A stretch of 64,000 nucleotides of DNA from Comamonadaceae bacterium (GTDB taxonomy: Bacteria; Pseudomonadota; Gammaproteobacteria; Burkholderiales; Burkholderiaceae_C): NCBI GenBank assembly GCA_027490925.1, contig JAIXXF010000002.1, positions 1 to 64,000 of the forward strand, read 5' to 3'. Within the stretch, counting starts at the first letter, position 1, and every line of letters begins with the position of its first letter. The position numbers were made by a program, and so were the translations under genes. This document shows positions 45,023-52,880 of the stretch, piece after piece. The notes beneath the pieces are model-generated. The model was given only the letters and a program-made list of their open reading frames with translations, was not told where the DNA came from and did no database searches.

Positions 45023-45048
45023 ATGCCCATTGTTTTAGGAGCGACACC

Positions 45049-46170
45049 ATGAACGCCAAGTCCAACGTACCCAGCAGCGACGCTTGGTACGCGTCCGTCG
45101 ACAAGACCAGCCAAACCGACGACGAACGCATTCAAGACATCAACGTGCTGCCGCCCCCCGAGCACTTGATCCGCTTCTTCCCGATCCGTGGCACGGCGGT
45201 GGAGTCGCTGATCACCGACACCCGAAAAACCATCCACCGCATCATGGCGGGCCAAGACGACCGCTTGCTGGTCATCATTGGGCCTTGCTCCATCCACGAC
45301 CCCAAAGCCGCGCTTGAATACGCCGCCCGCCTGAAGGTCGAGCGCGACAAGCACAAAGACACGCTGGAAATCGTGATGCGCGTCTATTTTGAGAAGCCGC
45401 GCACCACAGTAGGCTGGAAGGGCTTGATCAATGACCCCTACCTCGACGAGAGCTACCGCATCGACGAGGGGCTGCGCATGGCCCGCCAGCTGTTGATCGA
45501 CATCAACCGCCTGGGCCTGCCCGCGGGCAGCGAGTTCCTGGACGTCATTTCACCGCAGTACATTGGCGACCTGATCTCGTGGGGCGCCATCGGTGCACGC
45601 ACCACCGAAAGCCAGATCCACCGCGAACTGGCGTCTGGTCTGTCTGCGCCAATTGGTTTCAAAAATGGCACCGACGGCAACATCAAGATCGCCACCGACG
45701 CGATCCAATCGGCCTCGCGCCCGCACCACTTCTTGTCGGTGCACAAAAACGGGCAGGTCGCCATCGTCCAGACCCGTGGCAACCCCGACTGCCACGTGAT
45801 CCTGCGCGGCGGCAAAGGCCCCAACTACGACGCCGCCAGCGTGGCCGGTGCCTGCCAAGACTTGGCAGCGGCCAAACTGCCCGCCTCGCTGATGGTCGAC
45901 TTCAGCCACGCCAACAGCGCCAAGCAACACGAAAAGCAGCTCGACGTGGCGCGTGACATCGCGGGGCAGATCGCCAGCGGGTCGCGCAGCGTGTTCGGCG
46001 TGATGGTGGAGAGCCACCTGAACGGCGGCGCACAGAAGTTCACCCCTGGCAAAGACGACGCATCGAAATTGGCTTATGGCCAGAGCATCACCGACGCTTG
46101 TTTGAACTGGGGCGACTCGGTTCAAAGCCTGCAGATCTTGTCCGACGCGGTCAAAGCGCGCCGGGGCTGA
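45049..46170 (+). CDS. aroG: 3-deoxy-7-phosphoheptulonate (DAHP) synthase, class I
   Basis: This 373-residue enzyme condenses PEP and erythrose 4-phosphate, the first step of aromatic synthesis. It belongs to the AroF/G/H type: LLVIIGPCSIHDPKAALEYA, YFEKPRTTVGWKG, GARTTESQIHRELASGLS, GFKNGTDGNIKIA, and VDFSHANSAKQHEKQ. The ATG has TAGGAGCG about 7 bases upstream, unlike several neighbours. The preceding leader peptide and terminator suggest transcription is set by Phe/Tyr-tRNA charging, and feedback inhibition by one of these amino acids is likely. aroE in the same window acts three steps later. Confidence 0.96.
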   Translation: MNAKSNVPSSDAWYASVDKTSQTDDERIQDINVLPPPEHLIRFFPIRGTAVESLITDTRKTIHRIMAGQDDRLLVIIGPCSIHDPKAALEYAARLKVERDKHKDTLEIVMRVYFEKPRTTVGWKGLINDPYLDESYRIDEGLRMARQLLIDINRLGLPAGSEFLDVISPQYIGDLISWGAIGARTTESQIHRELASGLSAPIGFKNGTDGNIKIATDAIQSASRPHHFLSVHKNGQVAIVQTRGNPDCHVILRGGKGPNYDAASVAGACQDLAAAKLPASLMVDFSHANSAKQHEKQLDVARDIAGQIASGSRSVFGVMVESHLNGGAQKFTPGKDDASKLAYGQSITDACLNWGDSVQSLQILSDAVKARRG

Positions 46171-46180
46171 GCCTGCCGCC

Positions 46181-47578
46181 TCAGGCCAAAGCGGCCAGCA
46201 GGCGGTCATGGAGGCCGCCAAAACTGCCGTTGCTCATGCAAAGCACATGGTCGCCTGGGCACAGCACCGGCAGCAGCTGGCCGATCAGCGCGTCCACGCT
46301 GTCGACCACCTGCGCTTTGCTGCCCAACGGCGCCAATGCGCCGCGCACATCCCAGTCCAGCCCACCGGCGTGACAAAACACGAGGTCGGCCTGGGACAGG
46401 CTGGCTGGCAACTGTGCGGCCATGGTTCCCAGCTTCATGGTGTTGGAACGCGGCTCGAACACCGCCACGATGCGCCCGCTGCCCGGCTTTCCGGTGTGGT
46501 CCAACTTTCCGGTGTGGTCCAGTTGGCGGCGCAGGCCATCGAGCGTGGTGGCGATGGCGGTTGGATGGTGGGCAAAGTCGTCGTACACCGTCACACCGCG
46601 GCGTTGTCCTCTGACCTCCAGCCGCCGCCGCACGTTGCGAAATCCACCCAGCGCTTTGGCCGCCACTGCGGGTGCCACGCCCACGTGGGCCGCCGCCGCA
46701 ATGGCCGCCAGCGCGTTCATTTGGTTGTGCACTCCGCTGAGCGCCCAGACCACCTCCGCCACAGGCGCTCCCAGGTGCCGTACCTCAAACGCATGGGGCG
46801 GCCCGTCATAGGCCCAATCGCCGCCCGCACCGAAGCTGGTCCGGCCGCTCCAGCAGCCCTGGGCCATCACCCGTTGCAGGCTGGTTGCCTCGGCGTTATG
46901 AACCACCTGGCCAGTGCTGGGCACCGTGCGTACCAGGTGGTGGAATTGCCGCTCGATGGCGGCGATGTCGTCGAAGATGTCCGCGTGGTCAAACTCCAGG
47001 TTGTTCAGCACAGCCGTGCGCGGACGGTAATGAACGAATTTGCTGCGCTTGTCGAAGAACGCGGTGTCGTACTCGTCGGCCTCGATCACGAAGGGTTGGC
47101 CCGCCCCCAAACGTGCGGACACATCAAAATTCAGCGGCACGCCGCCCACCAGAAAGCCAGGTTGCAGGCCGGCCTGGTCCAGCACCCAACTCAACATGCC
47201 CGTCGTGGTGGTTTTGCCGTGCGTACCCGCCACCGCCAGCACGTGTCGGCCTTGCAGCACGTGCTCAGACAGCCACTGTGGGCCGCTGGTGTAGGGCAAC
47301 CCGGCGTCCAAGATGGCTTCCATCAGCGGGAACTTCGGTCGGCCGTCGGCCAGGCGCGAGCGGCCCACCACGTTGCCGACCACGAACACGTCTGGCTTGA
47401 GCGCCAACTGGTCTGCACCAAAGCCTTCAATCAACTCGATGCCCAGTGCCCGCAGTTGATCGCTCATGGGCGGGTAAACACCGGCGTCGCAGCCGGTCAC
47501 GGTGTGTCCGGCTTCGCGGGCCAAGGCGGCCAGGCCCCCCATGAAGGTGCCGCAAATGCCCAAAATATGAAGATGCAT
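46181..47578 (-). CDS. mpl: UDP-N-acetylmuramate:L-Ala-gamma-D-Glu-meso-DAP ligase
   Basis: Mpl (465 residues) ligates recycled murein tripeptide to UDP-MurNAc. Seen: [61 protein letters not shown] and YDDFAHHPTAI. Near residue 355 a six-residue unit is duplicated (LDHTGK twice) through an 18-bp tandem repeat (46487-46521). Convergent with aroG, with only 10 bases between stops. TAAAAT lies 6 bases before its start. With ampD (59200) it indicates an active murein recycling route. Confidence 0.96.
   Translation of the reverse strand: MHLHILGICGTFMGGLAALAREAGHTVTGCDAGVYPPMSDQLRALGIELIEGFGADQLALKPDVFVVGNVVGRSRLADGRPKFPLMEAILDAGLPYTSGPQWLSEHVLQGRHVLAVAGTHGKTTTTGMLSWVLDQAGLQPGFLVGGVPLNFDVSARLGAGQPFVIEADEYDTAFFDKRSKFVHYRPRTAVLNNLEFDHADIFDDIAAIERQFHHLVRTVPSTGQVVHNAEATSLQRVMAQGCWSGRTSFGAGGDWAYDGPPHAFEVRHLGAPVAEVVWALSGVHNQMNALAAIAAAAHVGVAPAVAAKALGGFRNVRRRLEVRGQRRGVTVYDDFAHHPTAIATTLDGLRRQLDHTGKLDHTGKPGSGRIVAVFEPRSNTMKLGTMAAQLPASLSQADLVFCHAGGLDWDVRGALAPLGSKAQVVDSVDALIGQLLPVLCPGDHVLCMSNGSFGGLHDRLLAALA
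46487..46521. repeat. 18-bp tandem duplication inside mpl
   Basis: A 17-base identical unit at 46487-46503 recurs at 46505-46521, giving an 18-base period and an in-frame repeat of six residues. It lies between the DDFAHHPTAI and FEPRSNTMKLG motifs. Confidence 0.85.
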
Positions 47579-47584
47579 CCCTCG

Positions 47585-47590
47585 ATTTTA
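47585..47590 (-). promoter_or_regulatory. -10-like element abutting mpl start
   Basis: On the minus strand TAAAAT ends 6 bases before the mpl ATG (47578). The intervening CGAGGG touches the ATG, so it is too close to serve as a usual Shine-Dalgarno site. Confidence 0.4.
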
Positions 47591-47601
47591 GGCGTTTGAT
47601 G

Positions 47602-47658
47602 CTTGTTTTTGCTCCCAGCCCTTGTCGGATTTGGCTGGTCAGCTATGAATTCCGTAGC
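47602..47658 (-). repeat. dispersed GCT-N11-AGC / AGGGC element, copy 5 (upstream of mpl)
   Basis: On the minus strand GCTAC...ATAGC starts at 47658, AGGGC lies at 47622-47618, followed by TGGGAGC. Offsets are identical to the copies in dapF, rlmI, murD and murC-ddlB. This is the only full copy outside a gene. Confidence 0.7.
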
Positions 47659-47734
47659 GTCATGGCCCCGCACAAATGAGGTGGGCTGGGTGTTCTCGCA
47701 AAACCCCGCGCAGCCGCGAGTCCAACCGGCCATG

Positions 47735-47740
47735 CAGAAT
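47735..47740 (+). promoter_or_regulatory. -10-like element upstream of the hypothetical gene at 47748
   Basis: CAGAAT ends 7 bases before the ATG at 47748. Weak match; listed because it repeats the spacing seen at other genes here. Confidence 0.25.
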
Positions 47741-47747
47741 GCGGTAA

Positions 47748-48353
47748 ATGGACAGCATCAAAGCCGAAATCGCGACGGTCGCCGCGCGCCTCGTGGTCGA
47801 AGAGGGCTTGGAATACGGCCCGGCCAAACGCCGCGCGGTCAAGCAACTGGGCCTGTCGCCGCGTACCGGGCTGCCGGACAACGACGACCTCGAAGACGCG
47901 GTGCGGGACCACCTCTCAGTGTTCTGCGCCGACACCCAGCCCCAAGAACTCGCGGCCCTGCGCCGCTTGGCTGCCGAGTGGATGGACCGCCTCGCCGCGT
48001 TCCGGCCCTATGTGGTGGGCGCGGTCTGGCGCGGCACCGCCACCCGTTTGTCCGACATCCACCTCCACTTGTTCGGCGACGACCCCAAAGCGGTCGACAT
48101 CGCCCTGATCGATCAACGCATCCGGTACACCGCCCACTCGGTGCCCGGCAACCGCAGTGAGCCCCATCAGGTGCTCAGTTTCAGTGTGCCTTGTGTCGAC
48201 TTGGGCGAGTCCATCGGGCTGCACCTGACGGTGCTCGACCACGACGACTTGCGCGCCTCTCCCGCGCAGGACGCGCGTGGCCGCAGCCAGCGTGGCGACC
48301 TCACCGCCCTGACCCGACTCCTCGATAACGACCCCACCCATGCGCCCTCCTGA
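47748..48353 (+). CDS. conserved hypothetical protein, possibly nucleotidyltransferase-like
   Basis: A 201-residue cytoplasmic protein I cannot name. The N-terminal half is helical and charged (IATVAARLVVEEGLEYGPAKRRAVKQLGL). The C-terminal half contains YVVGAVWRGTATRLSDIHLHLF followed by DDPKAVDIALID, which is loosely like a minimal nucleotidyltransferase core (G-[ST] then D-x-[HD]). That reading is only a suggestion. It overlaps the thioredoxin gene downstream by 14 bases, so the two are probably co-transcribed. Confidence 0.7.
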   Translation: MDSIKAEIATVAARLVVEEGLEYGPAKRRAVKQLGLSPRTGLPDNDDLEDAVRDHLSVFCADTQPQELAALRRLAAEWMDRLAAFRPYVVGAVWRGTATRLSDIHLHLFGDDPKAVDIALIDQRIRYTAHSVPGNRSEPHQVLSFSVPCVDLGESIGLHLTVLDHDDLRASPAQDARGRSQRGDLTALTRLLDNDPTHAPS

Positions 48354-48954
48354 AACCACCCGCCCCGCCCACACCCCACCCAGCGCCCAATGCACTGCCC
48401 AATCCGTCGCCCCTCCCGTCGCCAGCGGGCGACGGCGCTGGCTGGTGGGCGGTGTGGCCGCCCTGGCGGTGGCAGGTGGTGCCGGCTTCGGCGGGTGGAT
48501 GCGCCGCAGTGGTTCGCCCGAGGCGGCCTTGAGCCCGGCCGAAGCGCAGCTTTGGGCGCAAAGCTTCGACACCCCCAGCGGAGACACCCTGGCGCTGTCC
48601 CGCTTCCGGGGGCGGCCGCTGCTGGTCAACTTCTGGGCCACCTGGTGCCCGCCATGCATCGAAGAGCTGCCGATGCTGGACCGGTTTTTCCAAGAAGAGT
48701 CGGCGCGTGGCTGGCAGGTGCTGGGGCTGGCCATCGACCAGCCCAGCGCGGTTCGGGCGTTCTTGCAAAAGCGGCCTCTGGGCTTTCCCAATGCCTTGGC
48801 GGGCTTCGGCGGCACGGAGCTGGGAAAGTCGTTGGGCAACGCCACGGGCGCGCTGCCGTTCACGGTGGTGCTGGGTGCAGCGGGCACCGTGTTGCAGCGC
48901 AAAATGGGCAAGGTCAGCTCTGATGATCTGGCCCAATGGCGACAGTTGCGCTGA
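48340..48954 (+). CDS. TlpA/ResA-like membrane-anchored thioredoxin
   Basis: A 204-residue protein with a membrane anchor (about 34-52, RRWLVGGVAALAVAGGAGFGG) and a periplasmic thioredoxin fold with FWATWCPPCIEELP (redox Cys103 and Cys106) and the cis-Pro loop GALPFTVVL. TlpA/ResA proteins reduce disulfides in apocytochromes or in the periplasm. The CcsA-like gene at the right edge is far away, so a cytochrome maturation role is only a possibility. Confidence 0.88.
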   Translation: MRPPETTRPAHTPPSAQCTAQSVAPPVASGRRRWLVGGVAALAVAGGAGFGGWMRRSGSPEAALSPAEAQLWAQSFDTPSGDTLALSRFRGRPLLVNFWATWCPPCIEELPMLDRFFQEESARGWQVLGLAIDQPSAVRAFLQKRPLGFPNALAGFGGTELGKSLGNATGALPFTVVLGAAGTVLQRKMGKVSSDDLAQWRQLR

Positions 48955-49234
48955 AAAGCTGATTTTTCAAGAGATTTGCGCTTCATCCCCTGTGGCGCGA
49001 GGGGGTTGGTTGTGGCAAGCTCATCCGTGTCGGTTGCGGTCACTGGCTCGGGCGCGCAGGTGCGGCCACGACCAATGCGAACGCTTGTCGCGGGCGTTAC
49101 AGACCGTGTTCCATGGTCTAGAATGGGCATTCAGCGGCTTTGCGACCGAATTGAAATGCCCGCAATTGAGCGATATTTTTGAAAAATAAATGCCGCTCAG
49201 TCACAAATAATCAACATTGAATGCTGGAGTGCCC
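48955..49234 (+). promoter_or_regulatory. accB upstream region with promoter
   Basis: This 280-base gap has no recognised gene. A sigma70-like promoter, TTACAG (49097-49102), 16-base spacer, TAGAAT (49119-49124), precedes an AT-rich leader of about 105 bases. CAGCGGC (near 49132) and GCCGCT (near 49193) are inverted partners that could fold the leader, with an ATTTTT/AAAAAT hairpin between them. No acoustic match to a known riboswitch was recognised. The accB ribosome binding site is GGAG at about 49226. Confidence 0.5.
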
Positions 49235-49690
49235 ATGGATCTGCGCAAGCTCAAGACCCTGATCGACCTCGTCTCCGAGTCCAACGTCTCGGAACTGGAG
49301 ATCACCGAAGCCGAAGGCAAGGTGCGCATTGTGAAGGGTGGTGGCGCAGCGCCGGTGGTCTACGCGGCGGCGCCGGTGGCGGCGGCTCCGGCAGTTGCCG
49401 CTCAGCCTGCAGCCGCTCCTGCCCCGGCCGCGCCAGCGGCTCCGGCGGTTCCCGCCGGGCACGTGGTCAAGTCACCCATGGTGGGTACGTTTTACCGTTC
49501 GCCGAGCCCAGGGGCCAAGCCGTTCGTGGAAATTGGCAGCCAGATCAAAGAGGGCGACACGATCTGCATCATCGAGGCCATGAAAATCCTCAATGAGATC
49601 GAGGCCGACAAAACCGGCACCGTCGTTCAAATGCTGAGCGACAACGGCGAGGCGGTCGAGTACGGCCAGCCGCTGTTTGTGATCGAGTGA
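49235..49690 (+). CDS. accB: acetyl-CoA carboxylase biotin carboxyl carrier protein
   Basis: AccB (151 residues) carries biotin for malonyl-CoA synthesis. Start [23 protein letters not shown], an Ala/Pro linker (about 36-74), and a biotinyl domain with [17 protein letters not shown] and the biotinylated Lys117 in [14 protein letters not shown]. The ATG at 49235 has GGAG about 7 bases upstream; an in-frame TTG at 49217 is not needed. accC follows after 22 bases. Confidence 0.98.
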   Translation: MDLRKLKTLIDLVSESNVSELEITEAEGKVRIVKGGGAAPVVYAAAPVAAAPAVAAQPAAAPAPAAPAAPAVPAGHVVKSPMVGTFYRSPSPGAKPFVEIGSQIKEGDTICIIEAMKILNEIEADKTGTVVQMLSDNGEAVEYGQPLFVIE

Positions 49691-49712
49691 CACGCCCCGG
49701 CCACCGCTTTCC

Positions 49713-51062
49713 ATGTTCAAAAAAATCCTGATCGCCAACCGTGGCGAAATTGCCCTGCGCATCCAGCGCGCCTGCCGTGAGTTGGGTGTGAAGGCGGTGA
49801 TGGTGTATTCCGAAGCCGACCGCGAGGCCAAATACATCAAGCTGGCCGACGAGGCGGTGTGCATTGGCCCGCCGCCGTCCGGCTTGAGCTACCTCAACAT
49901 GCCCGCCATCATTTCGGCGGCGGAAGTGACCGACGCCGAGGCGATCCACCCTGGTTACGGCTTTCTGAGCGAGAACCCCGACTTTGCCGAGCGGGTCGAG
50001 AAAAGCGGCTTTCAATTCATTGGCCCGACGCCGGAATCCATCCGGATCATGGGTGACAAGGTCTCTGCCAAGCAGACCATGATCAAGGCCGGCGTGCCGT
50101 GCGTGCCAGGCTCCGAAGGGGCTTTGCCCGACGACCCAGCGGAAATCCGACGCATCGCCAAGTCGGTCGGCTACCCGGTCATCATCAAGGCGGCCGGGGG
50201 CGGCGGTGGGCGCGGCATGCGGGTGGTGCACACCGAAGCCGCGCTGGTCCATGCGGTGCAGACCACCAAGGCCGAAGCGGCTGCGGCCTTCGGCAATGCC
50301 GAGGTGTACATGGAGAAGTTCCTCCAGAACCCACGGCACATCGAGATCCAGGTCATCGCTGACCAGCACAAGAACGCGGTGTGGCTGGGTGAGCGAGACT
50401 GCTCCATGCAGCGCCGCCACCAAAAGGTGATTGAAGAGGCACCCGCGCCGGGCATCCCGCGCAAGCTGATCGAACGCATCGGCGAGCGTTGCTCGGCCGC
50501 GTGCAAGAAGCTCGGCTACCGGGGCGCAGGCACTTTCGAGTTCTTGTACGAGAACGGCGAGTTTTATTTCATTGAAATGAACACCCGCGTTCAGGTGGAG
50601 CACCCGGTGACAGAAATGACCACCGGCATTGACATCGTCAAGACGCAAATCTTGGTCGCTGCTGGTGAACGGTTGCCGTTCACCCAGCGCGACATCGAGG
50701 TTCGTGGCCACGCCATTGAATGCCGCGTGAACGCCGAAGATCCTTACAAGTTCATCCCCTCGCCGGGACGCATCACCACCTGGCACGCGCCTGGTGGACC
50801 CGGTGTGCGTGTGGATTCGCACGCCTACACCAATTACTTCGTGCCGCCGAACTACGACTCCATGATCGGCAAGATCATCGTGCACGGCGACACGCGCGAG
50901 CAAGCGCTCGCTCGCATGCGCACCGCGTTGGCAGAGACCGTGGTCGAGGGCATCAACACCAACATCCCTCTGCACCGCGAGCTGATGGTGGACGCCCACT
51001 TCATGACCGGTGGAACCAACATCCACTACCTGGAAGAGTGGTTGAGCCAGCGCGCCCGCTGA
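49713..51062 (+). CDS. accC: acetyl-CoA carboxylase biotin carboxylase subunit
   Basis: AccC (449 residues) carboxylates biotin on AccB using ATP and bicarbonate. It is an ATP-grasp protein: [43 protein letters not shown] (glycine-rich ATP loop), [36 protein letters not shown] and ECRVNAEDP. The length equals the family norm. Confidence 0.99.
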   Translation: MFKKILIANRGEIALRIQRACRELGVKAVMVYSEADREAKYIKLADEAVCIGPPPSGLSYLNMPAIISAAEVTDAEAIHPGYGFLSENPDFAERVEKSGFQFIGPTPESIRIMGDKVSAKQTMIKAGVPCVPGSEGALPDDPAEIRRIAKSVGYPVIIKAAGGGGGRGMRVVHTEAALVHAVQTTKAEAAAAFGNAEVYMEKFLQNPRHIEIQVIADQHKNAVWLGERDCSMQRRHQKVIEEAPAPGIPRKLIERIGERCSAACKKLGYRGAGTFEFLYENGEFYFIEMNTRVQVEHPVTEMTTGIDIVKTQILVAAGERLPFTQRDIEVRGHAIECRVNAEDPYKFIPSPGRITTWHAPGGPGVRVDSHAYTNYFVPPNYDSMIGKIIVHGDTREQALARMRTALAETVVEGINTNIPLHRELMVDAHFMTGGTNIHYLEEWLSQRAR

Positions 51063-51086
51063 CCCCACCGAGAGGCACAGCGACCC

Positions 51087-52010
51087 ATGTTCGAACTGAG
51101 CTTGTTGTGCCCTGAAGCGCGGGTGGAAGACCTCAGCGACGCGCTGGAAGCGCTCGACGCTCTGAGCGTCAGCGTCGAAGACGCCGATGCCCAAACCGAT
51201 GCCGAGCAGGCTTTGTTCGGCGAGCCGGGCATGCCGCCCCCCAAAGACGGCTGGCAGCGATCCCGCCTGCTGGCGTTGTTTCCTTCGGTGTCAGCGGCCC
51301 AGGAAGCCGCCACCCTGCTGGCGGCCCAGGATTTTTTTGCGGGCTGCGAAGTCCTGGCCATTGCGCCGGTGCCTGAGCAAGATTGGGTGAGGTTGACGCA
51401 GTTGCAATTCACACCAGTCGAGGTCACCCCCAGTTTCTGGATAGTGCCCACGTGGCACGAGCCCCCTGCGGCAGCCCGCGAGGTGATCCGCCTCGATCCC
51501 GGCTTGGCGTTTGGAACCGGCACCCACCCGACCACCCGCATGTGCCTGCGCTGGATCGCCCACCACGGCACACCGCGCCACACGGCGGCGGGTCCGTCCT
51601 TGGGTCGGGTGTTGGACTATGGCTGTGGCTCGGGCATCTTGGCCATTGGTGCTGCCAAGTTTGGCGCGCGGGAAGTTGACGCGGTGGACATCGACGAGGC
51701 AGCGGTCACGGCGACCGAAGCCAACGCCCAGGCCAACCATGTGGGCCTGCGCGCTGGGCTGCCCCCCATGGCTCAGGGCCGCTACGACACGGTGCTGGCC
51801 AACATCTTGGCCCTGCCCCTGAAGGTGTTGGCCCCGTTGCTGTGCAGCCATGTGGCGCCGGGCGGTTCACTGGTGCTGGCGGGTATCTTGGATCGCCAAG
51901 TGGACGAGCTTAAAGCCGCTTACGCGCCACACGCCGACTTGCGGGTGACCGACACCGAGGACGGTTGGGTGCTGATGACGGCGCGCGCCCGGGTGAAACC
52001 ATGGCATTGA
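51087..52010 (+). CDS. prmA: ribosomal protein L11 methyltransferase
   Basis: PrmA (307 residues) trimethylates lysines of ribosomal protein L11. It has the N-terminal L11-binding domain (about 1-70), the methyltransferase core with LDPGLAFGTGTHPTTRMCL, VLDYGCGSGILAIGA (SAM loop), and NILALPLKVLAPLL. It is next to accBC as in most betaproteobacteria. The 3' end overlaps the DUF3426 gene by 10 bases. Confidence 0.97.
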   Translation: MFELSLLCPEARVEDLSDALEALDALSVSVEDADAQTDAEQALFGEPGMPPPKDGWQRSRLLALFPSVSAAQEAATLLAAQDFFAGCEVLAIAPVPEQDWVRLTQLQFTPVEVTPSFWIVPTWHEPPAAAREVIRLDPGLAFGTGTHPTTRMCLRWIAHHGTPRHTAAGPSLGRVLDYGCGSGILAIGAAKFGAREVDAVDIDEAAVTATEANAQANHVGLRAGLPPMAQGRYDTVLANILALPLKVLAPLLCSHVAPGGSLVLAGILDRQVDELKAAYAPHADLRVTDTEDGWVLMTARARVKPWH

Positions 52011-52855
52011 CCGTTCGTTGCCCCGCTTGCAGCACACAGTTCAAGTTGGTGCCCGACCAGCTCAAGGTGTCCGACGGCTGGGTGCGTTGTGGCCAATGCA
52101 GCGAGGTGTTTGACGCCCACCATGACCCAGCGCTGCGTGCATTGGGCCTTTCTGACACAGCACCCGACCCGCTCACACACCAACCCAGTCCCAGCGCTGT
52201 GCGCACCGAGCCCACCCACGAGGCGATCGGTCCCGAGGCCGTGGGCGACGCTGAGCCCTCAGACCGCGGCGGCGCCGTCCGTGGCGGCCCGGTCCATGAC
52301 GACTTCGACTGGGTCACCACGGTGCCAGTGCACTTCATGAAGGACGCCGACCCTCACCGATTGGCGCGTCAGCGGCGCTGGCGCCGTCGCACAGGCGTGG
52401 CGGTGCTGTTGCTGGCGGCCTTGCTGGCAGGCCAGGTGGCCGTCGACCAGCCAGACCGCGTCGCGACCCTGTGGCCCGGTTGGCCCGCCGCGCTCGCCAC
52501 CGTGTGTCGTCACGCCGGCTGCGCGCTCCCACCGCTCAGACACATCGAGTCGGTGGTCATCGACAGCTCTTCCTTCACACAGGTGCGGACAGACACCTAC
52601 CGCCTGCAAGCGCTGCTTCGCAACCAGTCGGCGCTGCCCCTGGCCATGCCCGCGCTCGAAGTCACGCTGACCGACCACCTGGACCGACCCGTCCTTCGGC
52701 GGGTTTTGGTGACCTCTGAGTTTTCGCCTGGCCTAGATGCCTTGGCCCCCAACAGCGAGCTGTCGGCCCAAGTGGTGCTTGGCCTCGTTCCCGATCCGCG
52801 CGAGCGCTCTGCAGCCAGCGTTGCGGGTTACCGGGTGTTGGCTTTTTATCCTTGA
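52001..52855 (+). CDS. zinc-ribbon DUF3426 membrane protein
   Basis: A 284-residue protein with an N-terminal zinc ribbon (MJ0042-type, Cys7-x2-Cys10 and Cys30-x2-Cys33 in RCPACSTQF and VRCGQCSEVF), a polar stretch, one membrane helix (about 132-150), and a C-terminal DUF3426 domain (about 165-284, with RHAGCALPPLRHIESVVID and TYRLQALLRNQSALPLAMPALE). The topology puts the zinc ribbon in the cytoplasm and DUF3426 outside. The function is unknown. Its constant place between prmA and a PfkB kinase is typical of Burkholderiales. Confidence 0.88.
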   Translation: MALTVRCPACSTQFKLVPDQLKVSDGWVRCGQCSEVFDAHHDPALRALGLSDTAPDPLTHQPSPSAVRTEPTHEAIGPEAVGDAEPSDRGGAVRGGPVHDDFDWVTTVPVHFMKDADPHRLARQRRWRRRTGVAVLLLAALLAGQVAVDQPDRVATLWPGWPAALATVCRHAGCALPPLRHIESVVIDSSSFTQVRTDTYRLQALLRNQSALPLAMPALEVTLTDHLDRPVLRRVLVTSEFSPGLDALAPNSELSAQVVLGLVPDPRERSAASVAGYRVLAFYP

Positions 52856-52880
52856 CCTTTCCCTTCTGACTGGAAACCGT

